NCBI GenBank assembly: GCA_023052935.1
Contig: CM041294.1
Coordinates: forward strand, 14,247,791-14,311,790
Source: Piezodorus guildinii
Taxonomy: Eukaryota > Arthropoda > Insecta > Hemiptera > Pentatomidae
Length of the DNA stretch: 64,000 bases
Direction of reading: 5' to 3'
Position numbers and translations under genes: made by a program. Of this stretch, positions 22,414 to 33,365 are shown piece by piece. Positions within the stretch are counted from its first letter, which is position 1. Each line of letters begins with the position of its first letter. Under the pieces are notes generated by a model. It was not told where the DNA came from. It did not search any database and saw nothing but the letters and a program-made list of their open reading frames with translations.

Positions 22414-22418
22414 GTATA
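22342..22418. repeat. TA dinucleotide then TATG tetranucleotide microsatellite
   Basis: Uninterrupted TA repeats to about 22401, followed by TATGTATGTATGTATG. Confidence 0.95.
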
Positions 22419-22424
22419 CATGGA

Positions 22425-22590
22425 CCCCATTCATGGTTTTTTTTCTGTTCAAAGAAGACCTAGGGATGACAGCAAAAATCCCAAATTTGATTTTTCTCCC
22501 AAACCGTTTTAATCGGACATTGGGTCATATGAATTTTATTGTTTATATTGAGGTCTACTTTCGGCTCTCACATTATGAATAAATATTTAT
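22425..22590. repeat. Diverged dispersed repeat R, copy 1
   Basis: Shares with 23290-23480 the ordered words GACAGCAAAAATCCCAAATT, TTTTTCTCCCAAACCGTTTT, ATCGGACATTGGGTCATATG and CTCTCACATTATGA. Non-coding; family unknown. Confidence 0.55.
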
Positions 22591-22597
22591 GACACAA

Positions 22598-22851
22598 TTG
22601 GGAAGCCCGTGGCTGAGTGGCTAGCGCGCTAGTCTCTCATGCAGGTTGCGAGTTCGAATCTCAATCCCGGTGGGGCTTTTATAAGCATGTAATTAAATGG
22701 GGATTCACTCCCAGCCCCTTCTCCGGGTATGTGAGGCCCGTCAGCCAAATGGTGGCCACTCACAAAATTAGTAGTATGGATTACCCTACACTACAAATTG
22801 CATCGTGAAACGACCAGGGCCGGCACGGCCTGTCGCGCCACTGAAAAAAAG
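22598..22851 (+). mobile_element. SINE2 copy with 13-bp TSD
   Basis: tRNA-like head GGAAGCCCGTGGCTGAGTGG with A box and a B box GAGTTCGAATCTC, a body containing GTAATTAAATGGGGATTCAC and CCCGTCAGCCAAATGGTGGC, and an end in GCGCCACTGAAAAAAAG. It is flanked by the perfect direct repeat ATTTATGACACAA at 22585-22597 and 22852-22864. The tRNA-like part would not fold as a functional tRNA. Confidence 0.9.
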
Positions 22852-22865
22852 ATTTATGACACAAA

Positions 22866-23289
22866 GTCTCTTTTTGGTCCTTTTTTTTTCTTTTTTTTTA
22901 ATTCTTGCCTTCTTCCACCCTTGATTGGCCTATGAAGGTAGATTTTTTTCCAACCATTATAAACCTAATTAAGAACTTCGCGATTCCTTAAGATGTATAC
23001 AGGTTACAGAAAAAGGAATAAGTCATTTATAAAAACGAAAATTTAAGAATTGTACATTAAGGGGATAAGGGAAAAATAAAAACCTAATTAAATGTAGAAA
23101 TTTTTCTGAGATGCAGAAAAACTAATACCCAGCCATGGAAGAGAAATAGCTCCTTGTTATGTATGAACATTCATCCAAACATCAATTTAATTAAATTTAA
23201 ATTAATTTTTCTACATGATGTTGTGCGACACTTATACATTCTTATTTTGAGGGTTTGACGCAACCTTTTAGGAAATTTTCTCTTCTTTC
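22866..23289. other. AT-rich spacer
   Basis: T-rich tract near 22875-22905 and otherwise no feature recognised. Confidence 0.45.
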
Positions 23290-23480
23290 ATTTAGTACCA
23301 CTTGTTTTTCTGTGCGTGCACATCAAGTAGATATGTTTGAGCTTTTCTGATGAAAACCATAGATAACAGCAAAACTCTCAAATTTTGACTTTTTCACCCA
23401 AACTGTTGAGATCATCGGACTATGAACTTTTTTGTATATTAGCATCTCCTCTCACAATCTGACATGATATTTATCAAAAA
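23290..23480. repeat. Diverged dispersed repeat R, copy 2
   Basis: Second copy of the non-coding repeat at 22425-22590, with ATAACAGCAAAACTCTCAAA, TTTTTCACCCAAACTGTTGA and CTCTCACAATCTGACATGAT in the same order. Confidence 0.55.
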
Positions 23481-23503
23481 ACCTGTATACTCCTCACTCC
23501 ATC

Positions 23504-23506
<3 letters not shown>

Positions 23507-23582
<76 letters not shown>
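23507..23582. repeat. 76-base poly(A) run
   Basis: Seventy-six consecutive A. It is either a retroposon tail on the plus strand or a slippage expansion; it does not belong to the minus-strand LINE that begins at 23619, whose own tail is a T-run on this strand. Confidence 0.95.
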
Positions 23583-23583
<1 letters not shown>

Positions 23584-23618
23584 ATATATAAAAAAGGAAA
23601 CATACTCAAAACAAAACA

Positions 23619-24509
23619 TTTTTTTTTTAAAATTATTTTATTGATATTTACAATTGTACACAATACAACAAGTAAATGAGCTATTTACAGAACATTGGCT
23701 TGGAAAAGTCTAGAGAAGAATCTACCCAGTGGTAGCACTTCAGAGTTTATTTGGTAAGTAGGTCTCGAGGCCACCGTCTTTTCAGAAGCCTCGGAGGATT
23801 ATCGGAAATAGATGCCGATGAGATGATACGGACAAGCGGGTTTGTATGGGTGGGTAATTTGGAATGAAAGAAGGAGTATCTTTTTTGGGCAATTTCTGCA
23901 ACGAGTGGTCTCTATGGATGAGTTTGTTGGTAACAAAGTACGGAGCGTCTAGGATTTGTCGAAGGATTTTGGATTGCAAGGATTGGATGCGGGAGGAATT
24001 CGATGTTTAGTGGAGTCCCATAGCTCTATGCCATAAGTTCAGATAGGTCTAATAATGGTTGTGTAAATGAGTTTTTAGAAGTATAGAGACAGTTTTGAGT
24101 CTTGTATGAGGATTATATGTAAGACGTTTGACAAGATGAAGTCCAAGGTATCGTATTTGTTCTACAGTGATGAGTGGGGTATGATTAAAGGAAACAACTG
24201 GACAGGAATTCATAGGTTTACGGCATAGAGTGAAGGTGATTTGGTGGGATTTATTAGGATTTATTTTGATTCTCCAATTGTGACACCATTCTGCAATGGC
24301 GGATACATGGTTCTGTAGGAATTGGGAAGCAACAATAGGATCATTATTCATGGATAGCACACAGGTGTCATCAGCGTAAGTAGAGAGGACAGTGCTTGGA
24401 TGGATAGGGATGTCAGCTGTATACACCGTGTAGAGGATTGGACCTAGGATATTACCCTGAGGTACGCCGGCTGACTGGGTGAATACTGAGGAGAAGGCGA
24501 GAGATTATT
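23619..24509 (-). pseudogene. Jockey-type LINE (J1) ORF2 3' part, interrupted by J3
   Basis: The 3' tail is the T-run at 23619-23627. Going up the minus strand come the NPPRRLKRRWPRDLL-type tail (shifted), SKILRQILDAPYFVTNKLIH and HNWRIKINPNKSHQITFTLC. The RT core follows as FTQSAGVPQGNILGPILYTV and STYADDTCVLSMNNDP. At 24498-24509 the copy is split by insertion of J3; it resumes beyond 28886. Several stops and frame shifts are present. Confidence 0.9.
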
Positions 24510-24674
24510 TTTTTATTTTTTTTTTTTTTAACTTTAAATCTTTATTCACACCTGTAAATAATACAATGAACAATCAGTGAATGTGCGGTCAATTTTAAGA
24601 AACATGGCGTGATAGGCATGAGAGAGAGCAGCACCCAGCGGTACCTACTCCTGGCATGAAATTAGTGTATATTA

Positions 24675-27376
24675 CTAAAGGAGAAGGTCTCTCATCCAAC
24701 TCCTCTTCAGCCTTCTGTAGGCATTTCCTGGCATGAGTGTTGTGGCCATGTCATTGATTAGTGTGTTAGGGTGACCTTGTAGTTTGTCGTGGAAACGTTT
24801 GTAGTGTGTCCGTATGTGCTCATTGACGGTTGGCATCTTAAGGTCAGTATGTAAAGTTATGTTGCTAACGTACCACGGTGCTTTTGTAATTGTTCTAAAC
24901 GTTTTAGCCTGAAAGATTTGAAGTTTGTTAATGTGAGTCTTTTTAGCTGTCCCATATAGCTGTGATGCGTAAGTCCAAATAGGTTTCAGTAGGTAAGTAT
25001 GGGTGTTTAATTTCTGTCGAAGTTTTAGTTTCGAGTGTTTTGAAAAGAGTGAGTAAAGAAGTCTCAGTCTTTGGTTAAGGGTTTTCTTTTTTTGGTTAAT
25101 ATGCGGGCCCCAAGTCATTCTTCTGTCAAACGTCAAACCAAGATAATATACAGTGTCCGTCTGTGGAATTTGTGTGTTGTCTAAGAAACGGGAGGACTCG
25201 TGTCATGTCGAAGAGTAAAGGTGATATGGTGTGATTTGTCATTATTCAATCGGATTTTCCAGAGTTTGAACCAGTCATGTAATTTTATTAGATGTTGTTG
25301 TAGGATCTCTGAGGCGTGGGTTGCAATTTTATGTTTTGTTAAGATCGCCGTGTCGTCGGCATAAGTCGCTGTTAGAATATTGGGGCTGTAAGGTATGTCA
25401 TGAGTGTAAAGAATGTAGAGTAACGGAGCGAGCACTGCACCTTGGGGTACTCCTGCTGCGATAGATCTCATGGCAGATAGCTCTGATCCCTGTCGAACGG
25501 AGAAAAATCTGTGAGAAAGGAAAGAATGAATAATGAGGTAGTAAGTAGGCGGAAGGATAGTCTTGAGTTTGAAGAGAAGCCCCTGGTGCCAAACTCTGTC
25601 GAAGGCTTGAGCAACGTCGAGAAATACGCCAGTAGTGTATAACTTCTGCTCTAGTGCGGTGGATATGTAGTCCGTCACTCTGTGTAGTTGGTGCAATGTC
25701 GAGTGATGTCTTCTAAATCCAAATTGATGATCTGGTACGATGTCGTTGTTAGTTAGTACATCAAGAAGTCTTTTATGTAGTAGATGTTCGAAAATTTTGG
25801 AGCATAGCGGAAGTAAGCTTATTGGTCGGTATGATGAGGGAGTATTTTTGTCCTTGTTGGTCTTGTGAATCATTGTAATATGTGAGTATTTCCATTGAAG
25901 CGGGAATTTGGTTGTCCTCAGTATCGCGTTATAGATTGAAGTCAGAAACACTAGAGCTTTCCTGGGCATTTGCTGGAGTACCTCAGCGTTAATTAAGTCG
26001 TGTCCAGGGGCTTTCTTTTTAGGCAACTTTCTGATTTGTTCAGCGACTTGAGCAGGTGTAAAGGAAGGAGGAGGTAATGTCAGTTGTAAAGGTTCATCCA
26101 GAGTTTTAAGTACAATTTTATCATGTTCGATGTTGTTGAATTCTGTGTGTGGTGTAAAGATAGAAGATAGATATTCGGCGAACAGTTCGGATTTTTCTCC
26201 GTCAGCCATGGCCCAGGAGCCATCTTCTTTTCGGAGGGGTGCAGGCACTTCCCGATGCTTAGTAAGGTTTTTAGTATGCCTCCACAAGCTGCCATCATCA
26301 GTCGAAAGGTTACTAATGTAGTTATCATAAGTTGTTCTTTTAAATTTTGCAATTTGTCGTTTGAGTTCGTTGTTGAGTCGGTTGTAAATTTGTTTGTCTG
26401 ATGGAAGTCGGTCTGTCTGCCATATTTTCCGGGCTCTTCTTTTTGCTCTGATCAAATCCCTTATGTACTGTGGATAAAATGGTAGCTTTTCATGTTTTCT
26501 TCGTCTAGGAATTGATGAGGACCATGCAGCGTCTTGTAGCTTCTGTGTGAAGCATTCTACAGCATCCTCAAGCTCTTCTTCATTTTTAATAGCCAAAGGA
26601 ATGGAGAGAGCAGTATTTAGACAGTTTCTGAACGCATCCCAATCCATTATGCCATTTGTGAGAGATGTGTGTTTCTTAGCTACAAGTGGTTCTTCAAATA
26701 GTTCTAAATGCAAAAGAGAATGATCAGAGCAAAGATCTGTGCTCGTACTTATTGTGTGAGGTGTAGTGCGGAGTCCTTTAGTTATGAAAAAATCAAGTAA
26801 ATCTGGTGTCTTACGTCTAGATGTTGGCCAGTAAGTAGGTGAGTGTGGTGATATCGTGTCTAATGAAAGTTCGTGAAGGACATACCTGAGATTTCTTCCT
26901 CTTGGGGTTGATAATCTAGATCCCCAAGTCGGGTCTTTAGCATTATAATCGCCACCTGCGACAAAGCATCTGCCGAGACGTTTGAAGAAGTTACTAAACA
27001 TCGTGGAAGTCAGGACATATCTCGGAGGGCAATAAACAGCAGCAAGAGTAATGTTGTGATGTTCAGAGAATAGTGAAATGGCTGTAGCTTGTATGTCAGA
27101 TGATATGGGTAATTGCAAAGGATGGTGTTTTAGTGTTGATCTGATGAGAATAGCAGTGCCTCCGTGTGAAGTATTGTCTGGATGGTCAGTTCTATAGATT
27201 TTGTAATCATGAATGTAAAATTTGGATTTTGGTGTAAAATGTGTTTCAGTGATTAGTGCTATGTCAATTCGTTTCTCGTGTAAATATATGTCTAGTTCTG
27301 TCCTATGTTGATTAAGTCCGTTTGCGTTCCATAGTATGATAGACATGGAGCCTACAGTCATCTGATTAATGGGCAT
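24675..27376 (-). pseudogene. J3 ORF2: APE endonuclease plus reverse transcriptase, one frame shift
   Basis: Nicks target DNA and copies the element RNA. The first ATG is at 27376; upstream in frame only a TTG is available. Numbering from that TTG (27394): endonuclease motifs are WNANGL (22-27), TETH (49-52), GGDYNAKDPTWGS (147-159), DFF (201-203) and SDHS (223-226). RT motifs are SYRPISLLP (521-529), HQFGFR (556-561), FLDVAQAFDRVW (591-602), AGVPQGAVLAP (647-657) and YADD (678-681). The catalytic residues look intact. After TLRHDTSPPVS a single-base indel near 25170-25190 brings a stop; the next frame continues YYLGLTFDRRMTW to RRLKRSWMRDLLL (24675-25136). Restored length would be near 900 residues, normal for Jockey ORF2. 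Confidence 0.92.
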
Positions 27377-28727
27377 ATAATTGTCTAAGGGCAAGGGTAG
27401 TTTGAGAGAGTTGTTGAAGAAGACCGAAGAGGGGCTGAATGAGATTGTTTAAGTTATTGATAATATTGTATAACTGGCCAGAGGAGTTATCTACCGGCGG
27501 GACCGGTAGGGTAGTGCCCCCACTCATACCTGTATATCTGTGTCGTTGGTGTGGCGCTTGAGCTGGTAGCTGTTGGTGTGGGGCTTGCGATGGTTGTTGC
27601 GGCTGTCTCTGGTGCTGTTGGTACTGGGCTTGAGCTGGTTGTTGTGGCTGTCTCTGATCTTGATGGTCTGGTGCTAGAGCTGGTTGATTCAACTGCCTCT
27701 GATGCTCCCGGTCAGTTCTTGGATGAGGTGGCTGAGGTGGATTTAGTTGTGGAAGAGGTGGAAACTCATTGAGGGCAGGCGGTGCATGTCTTACTGTTGG
27801 AGGTCGCTGAGGAGCGTACTGCTTCGAGCGATGTTTTCGAAGTTCTTTCAAAGTTTGGCAGCCCCTATAGTTGGCGGGATGAGCGCCATTACAGTTGGCG
27901 CAGGTTGCAGCTGTTTCTCTTGGTTTTGTGCGAGCACTGCTTTCGTGGCCCAGTCCACATCTTACACATTTTGGTGGGTAGTTGCAGTACGTTTTTGTGT
28001 GTCCGTACTGCTGGCATCGAATACATTGAGGAATCATTTTTCTTTTGCGCGGTTCCTCTATTTTTATATGGGTATAGTACAAAAATTCAATGTCAAAGAT
28101 TTTGTCATTGAATGTTGCTCTTGAGACGTCCACGAAAAACATGGGAAGGGGTGTTTTAAATCGTGAAATGACGTTGACAATACTTGTTGCCTCATATCCA
28201 TATTTGGCCAGTTCTTCTTTTATGGTGGTTAGTGGTGTGCCGTAGTGTAGGTTTTTGATAACAACTCGTGGACTTTTTTCCTCTGGTAGTTGATATGTGT
28301 GGAAGTACGCACCTCCCTTTCTTAAACTAGTCACTAACTTTCGGTAAACATCTGAGTTTTCAGGGTATACGGTTACTCCCCTGACAGATGTCTTGAGCCT
28401 GAAACTGTTTGCCCCTCCCTCATTATGAAGGAATGTTATGAGTGCAGGGTAATCTTTAACGTCAGATAAATGTATGGGTGGCGGTTTGGTGTTGGTAGGT
28501 TGATTAGTTGATGGCTCAGGTTCATCTATTGAGGGTGATAACGGTTCGAACCTGTTCTGAGTATTTGTAGGTGGACTAACCTTCATAATTTTCCTGGGGT
28601 CTCTTTCTGCAGTTAATTGTCTTTTTCTTCCTGACACAAGCTCCCAGGAGATATTTTCGTGCTCGATAGCATTATTGGAAATATCTAAGCCACTGGTTGG
28701 AGCACTTGAAGTTGAGGCTTCCGTCAT
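27366..28727 (-). CDS. J3 ORF1: gag-like RNA-binding protein with three zinc knuckles
   Basis: Packages the element RNA in Jockey-type elements. The frame is open from 28748, but that codon is GTG; the first ATG is 28727 (MTEASTSSAPTSG), giving 453 residues. Numbering from 28748: acidic/proline-rich start, an RRM-like or PRE_C2HC-like region around 145-235 (TYQLPEEKSPRVVIKNLHYG, LPMFFVDVSR), then knuckles CIRCQQYGHTKTYC (242-255), CVRCGLGHESSAR (261-273) and CANCNGAHPANYRGC (283-297). In the second, the last Cys is Arg (codon 27930-27932 reads CGC). The tail is a Gln/Pro-rich repeat of QRQPQQPAQA type. Its stop overlaps the ORF2 ATG in ATGCCCATTAA. Confidence 0.92.
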   Translation of the reverse strand: MTEASTSSAPTSGLDISNNAIEHENISWELVSGRKRQLTAERDPRKIMKVSPPTNTQNRFEPLSPSIDEPEPSTNQPTNTKPPPIHLSDVKDYPALITFLHNEGGANSFRLKTSVRGVTVYPENSDVYRKLVTSLRKGGAYFHTYQLPEEKSPRVVIKNLHYGTPLTTIKEELAKYGYEATSIVNVISRFKTPLPMFFVDVSRATFNDKIFDIEFLYYTHIKIEEPRKRKMIPQCIRCQQYGHTKTYCNYPPKCVRCGLGHESSARTKPRETAATCANCNGAHPANYRGCQTLKELRKHRSKQYAPQRPPTVRHAPPALNEFPPLPQLNPPQPPHPRTDREHQRQLNQPALAPDHQDQRQPQQPAQAQYQQHQRQPQQPSQAPHQQLPAQAPHQRHRYTGMSGGTTLPVPPVDNSSGQLYNIINNLNNLIQPLFGLLQQLSQTTLALRQLYAH

Positions 28728-28885
28728 TTTTTCAGTGGGAGAACCCACTTCACTAAATAAATTTTACTTCTCTTCTTGTTTGCTTGTTCAGCACACAGTT
28801 AGGAAGCAAGTTTGTTTGTAAACACTAAATTTTTTCACTTAAAACATAACAAAAATCGGAAAAAACTAGAGAGCAAACTTATCAC

Positions 28886-29035
28886 CGAGAGATTATTAAC
28901 TTTAAATGTTCTATCTGTAAGTAGGAACGGATTATCAGGAAATATGTCGGGGAGAGGAATTTGCGGAGTTTGTAGAGCAGTTCTAGGTGCCAAATTTTTT
29001 TTTAGATCAGAAAAGTGCATTTTTACCGAAAGGTC
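28886..29035 (-). pseudogene. J1 copy resumed upstream of the J3 insertion
   Basis: Minus strand reads LELLYKLRKFLSPTYFLIIR then SYL, with TDRTFKVNNLS in a shifted frame. This is the RT segment just before FTQSAGVPQG in the left half at 24.4 kb, so the two halves join across J3 with one TSD copy. The match fades at about 29035. Confidence 0.85.
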
Positions 29036-29039
29036 GTAA

Positions 29040-30100
29040 GCAAAACGTAAATTCTTTTGCAACAGTTTTTAGGTAAAAATGTCTAATTAAATTTATGTTA
29101 AAAAAAATATAATAAGCTACTGCCCCTTATTACATGGTTAGTGCTAGGAACTGGAAAAGTATTAAGAGCGGAGCTCCCCAAAACCGGTCCAAGCTCTCAG
29201 AGGCAGGTTACGTCAAAAGAAGATTTATCTACGCGTAACCTTTGTGTACCTAGATTGTGCGACGTCGTCTTTCACAACCCTTTACCCTTCATATTATTAT
29301 TACAACCCTCCAATATTTGCCTTTTAATGCCGATCCTACTTACACTAAGAAGGGGTGGGTTATGCTATTGGTTAAAATATCGATTTCATCTTCTATAATT
29401 TCAAATACAACCTCTAATAGCGCACTAAAATAATACTATTTGATGAGGAAGGTGGTTGTGGGGCTACGGCCATAAAAAAAAATTGAATTCACCAAACCGC
29501 AAACAAAGATAAAGAAGTGTAGCTTTTGTTCTATTTTTTCAATGTGTCTCGATATTAGAAACAAGATATTTATAGTTATATTAGATTAATTATAGTAATA
29601 GGTTAAGTTGTTTTTAAATCACTGTCCTCATCAACCATAATTCAAAATTAAGTCTAATAAGTTGCCATTTTATTCTGTGGAATATACAATAGCGATTCAG
29701 TAGAAGCAGGCATACCCAAAATTACTCAATATATTTTAGCTGTAACGTAATCGTGGCATATAGTCACGTTTGTAACAAAACTGTGATTGATATACATTGA
29801 TCCAACGAATGAGAATATTTTCACTTGAAAACAACTATGACAAATGTAATTGTTAAAAATACAATATTTACATTTCTTGGAAATTTATACGTCTTATAAC
29901 AATGGAGTAGTTGTTGACCGTTTTGACTATATGGTAAGGAAGTTGGTTGAGGGTGCAGCCACAAAGAAAACACACCAGTAAGAAAAAAATTAAATAAGTG
30001 AGTTTAATTGGTTTCTTTGTTACCACATCCCCAAACAACTGCCCCATCATATGCGTTTTATAGTTACTACTCACAAACCCACTAATGCAAATTTAAATAA
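29040..30100. other. Unassigned spacer with an internal near-repeat
   Basis: GAGGAAGGTGGTTGTGGGGC near 29439 and AAGGAAGTTGGTTGAGGGTG near 29936 look like two diverged copies of one element, but no ends could be set. No coding motif. Confidence 0.35.
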
Positions 30101-30111
30101 AGACATCATAA

Positions 30112-30145
30112 AATATTCGCGAGCAAAGCCGCGTGTTACAGCTAG
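30112..30145 (+). mobile_element. Helitron-like 3' terminus
   Basis: AAATATTCGCGAGCAAAGCC followed by GCGTGTTACAGCTAG and T: a short CGCG...CGCG stem just before CTAG|T, as at a Helitron 3' end, and the same CAGCTAG|TA end as the element at 21869. The 5' end was not located. Confidence 0.5.
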
Positions 30146-30825
30146 TATATACATACTTTTAACTCGGTACTAATCTCCTCTCCAACCCCCTGGCTCGAGA
30201 AACTCTCGTAAAGTAAAAAAAAATAGAGCCAATCTACGAGTCTAATCTTGAAAATAAGGATCAATTGAAAAGGCTCCTCAAGATGGAGTTCAAGATATTG
30301 AATCTATTTGACAAAAGGAAGTGAAACATTATCAAAGAATATTTCAGAAAAGAGCGTCATTAATTTGAATTCTATAATAGACATTCCTTCTTTGCTTTCT
30401 CGCGATCTGGTAAAAAACCAAGATCGGACGCGACAAACCTTCGCCTTCAAACTGAATGAATATTCGAACACAGATGTCATCAACAGGCACTGCTGATACC
30501 ATTGAACAGCTTTCAACTATTTTGCAAAACACTGCATACTATACAAAGTTTTAAGTAAACCAATAGTTTAAAATGGATCTTTGAATTCACATATATTTTG
30601 GAAGGCAACCCTATTTTTTATTTACGTACTTATTCATCGTGTTAAATATAAATTAAAAAAAAATCAATAATGAAACTATAATAAATGTTAAACTTATCGG
30701 ATATTGATGCTTAGTGAGTGTGCGAAAAAACACTCGTTCAAATAACGACAAGAACACTCTAAAACGATACACAAATAAACTTCAGTTGCAGTCATTCTGA
30801 AAGGCAATAAAAAAAATTATTAATA
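30146..30825. other. AT-rich spacer
   Basis: Short open frames on both strands at 30304-30532 are mirror shadows without motifs. No repeat match. Confidence 0.4.
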
Positions 30826-31960
30826 ATATTAATAAAAAAACTTTATCCTGGGACTATGTCCCTTAAGAATAACAGAAATGAACAGTAGATATTCATATAT
30901 GTCTGGTCAAGAAAACAATAAAATTAATTTTTATTTACAAATGAGCAAAAAGGAAAAATTAAACACTACCTAGACTTATACACATTCGTGTACAAAAAGT
31001 ATCGATAATAAACACACAAGATTAAAAAAAAAAAAGAAAGAAAGAAGAGAAATCTCCTAAAGGCTACTGATAGGGTTGAGGGAATTATAAAAAAACAAAA
31101 CAAAAAAAAAACTAATTATTCCGAACTAGGGTTAGGATAAAATAAATAATTATAACTTGTATTAAAATAAAAAAAAGTCAGTTGCAGATTTACATTTGTT
31201 GTGCATCTATTTGGGATACCAAAAGATGTTGGAAAAGGTGAGATTTGATTGAGAGAAAGGAAGAAGCATGGCGAATATGAGTAGGTAGGGAATTCCAGAG
31301 GGTTGCAGATCGGATATAAAAGGAGTGATCAAAAGATTTAGTTCGATGGGTGGGAATGTAAAGGTCGGAATGGCGGGATCTAGTTTCGAGAGAGTGGGCT
31401 GAGGATTAAATTCATAGGTATGGAGGGTGCTGGGAGTTTATGATTTGGTAAAGATATAATCCTAGAAAATATTTCCTCCGTGTAGCAGGTAGGAGCCACT
31501 TCAACTCGCTGTATAAGTGGGTCACTGAAGATCTCTTCGAGGTGCCGAAAATAAATCTTATGAACATGTTCATGAGACCCTTGAGTCTGTCTTCGAGCAC
31601 CTTCGGGAGGCCACCATATACCACACAGCAATAATCGAAGTGGGGGAATGCTAACGAGGAGACGAGAAGCTTACGGGTGGGAAGAGGAAGAAGATGCCGG
31701 GAGCGATGAAAAAACTTAAGAGTGCTTATCGTTCGTCGGGAAATATGGGCAATATGGGGTTTCCAAGAAAGGGTTTGATCAATGGTAATACCAAGGTTTT
31801 GACAGAGGAGCTAAAGGTGATTGGGTGACCATTTAGGATTAGATTCGGAAAGGAAGTATTGGATCTGAGGAGGGAATTGGAACCTATAACAATGGCCTGC
31901 GTTTTCTCAGCATTAAGCCTAAGTTTATTCAGGGTTGCCCCGGCACTGATTAAGTTATAT
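30826..31960 (-). pseudogene. CR1-like LINE (family C) 3' end, copy 4
   Basis: The longest family C copy. Minus strand: NKLRLNAEKTQAIVIGSNSL, a one-base shift, then a segment of the type SWKPHIAHISRRTI, then RKLLVSSLAFPHFDYCCVVY, DRLKGLMNMFIRFIFGTSKR and ELKWLLPATRRKYFLGLYLY. It continues through the WN---IR tail to the 3' UTR, which ends at the CCTGGGACTATGTCCCTTAA signature near 30848-30867. The motif order fits CR1/L2-like ORF2 from the RT thumb onward. Broken by at least two frame shifts. Confidence 0.85.
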
Positions 31961-33352
31961 AATTTGTTTTGTTATATAATTAAGTTATATTACAAAATTA
32001 TATAATTATTAATTTAAGGTATTTGCATATAGCCAATAGGTTGTTATTTTATTTGCAGGCTTTCAGACACCACTATGAAGATTCAATGAATCCTGAATTG
32101 AAGTACGACAGTTGATAAATTTTTCAACCCGTCATATTTGTCATATGGATAGATGTGTTACTCTGCCTTGATGAAATTAATTGAATACTCACTTATTTTA
32201 ATGTGATTTTCTTATTGTAATTTTTTTTCAAACAACATTTTTGAATAATAATAGAAGGCTTAAACCTTGAAGTTAAAATTAACGAACGTTTTACCCTCGT
32301 TGGGCATTCTCTTATTTTTTACGAATGGGAGTCCTTATTTAGGCTCATAACCTTTAAGGTAATGTGACAATATAGTATTACATCTACATATATCACATTT
32401 AAATATAAAATGACGTATTTTTTTATAAAAATTAACATAGAAATATGAAAGAATGCTAACCCAATATGGCAGTACGTTCCAGTTAGATTGTTATCCTTAG
32501 TTTACTATGGGAACACTACATCAATAATGTTTCTCATATATTAGATTAGCTGACTGAAAATACTTTCCTTTTCGAAATAGGTAAATCCATTATTCAAAAC
32601 AGACATGAATACCATAAAAGTATGTAAGAATGCCGTCCCTTCTTCTTAACCAAGCAATTAATCAGATTCGAGATCCACGTTTTATTTAGATCTAAATCCT
32701 TAGAATAGTTCACGCAGGCATGTGAAGTAGTTTTTTTTTTCTTCTAAATAATGATTTAGTGACCAGTCTATCGCCTGATATCCAATTATTGTTGCCTTCA
32801 AAGGCGACTGGATGTCGAAAGACTGAAATTCAGCATACCTTTTTCCCCATATATGTAGTGATTATATTTTATGTAGGATTAATGTCAGACTCATTAGGGT
32901 ATATCAGAGGACTAATAAAACTTGGGATGCGAATAGCTAACAGCCTGCAAAGGCTAAGGTTGTCCTAAGCGCCACCTTGTGCCCACTAGATCATTGACTA
33001 CAATGGACCACCGGACTGGTTGCCTTGAGCGAAATAGAAAGTCCCTATTCAAAAATACATTTAACGTATCAATTATTTATTGTGTTTTCATTATTATCTG
33101 TATCAATATAAAATTCAGGAGAGAGAAAGAAACCTTTTATCTTAATATCAAAATAAAAACATTTCAGAAAATTAAACCAAATTTTCTAAAACACAAAATG
33201 GCATTATAATTGGTTCAGAGATTCTCTATCAGTTTGATTATTTGAAGATTCTACACCTTCTAGAATACATCTGATCTCAATTAAAGTAATTTATTTTATA
33301 TAAGCTATGTATTGTGATACAAAGTCACAAGATATTCATTGTCAACAGTAAC
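31961..33352. other. AT-rich spacer
   Basis: Nothing recognised. The two open frames at 32759-33209 have no motif and neither strand shows a repeat boundary. Confidence 0.45.
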
Positions 33353-33365
33353 CTTTTTAATTTAA

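Larger units (their letters stand above)
24510..28885 (-). mobile_element. Full-length Jockey-type retrotransposon J3
   Basis: About 4.4 kb, bounded by the 12-bp direct repeat CGAGAGATTATT at 24498-24509 and 28886-28897. From the 5' end (right): a 5' UTR of about 158 bases before the first in-frame ATG, ORF1 (gag-like), an 11-nt overlap, ORF2 (endonuclease/RT), a short 3' UTR and an A-tail seen as T-runs at 24508-24529. Size and order fit Jockey-clade LINEs. The only coding defects seen are one frame shift late in ORF2 and one lost zinc ligand in ORF1, so the copy is young. It sits inside an older J1 copy. Confidence 0.92.

Noticed and set aside
22598..22670. Possible tRNA gene (tRNA-like start with A and B boxes)
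   Set aside because: It is the head of SINE2, bounded by a 13-bp TSD and lacking a proper acceptor stem. The same applies to the SINE1 and SINE3 heads.
23439..23663. Poly-Phe open frame on the minus strand
   Set aside because: Translation of the 76-base poly(A) run.
27551..28124. Open frames antisense to J3 ORF1
   Set aside because: Shadows of the Gln/Pro-rich repeat and zinc-knuckle coding region of ORF1; no independent motif.
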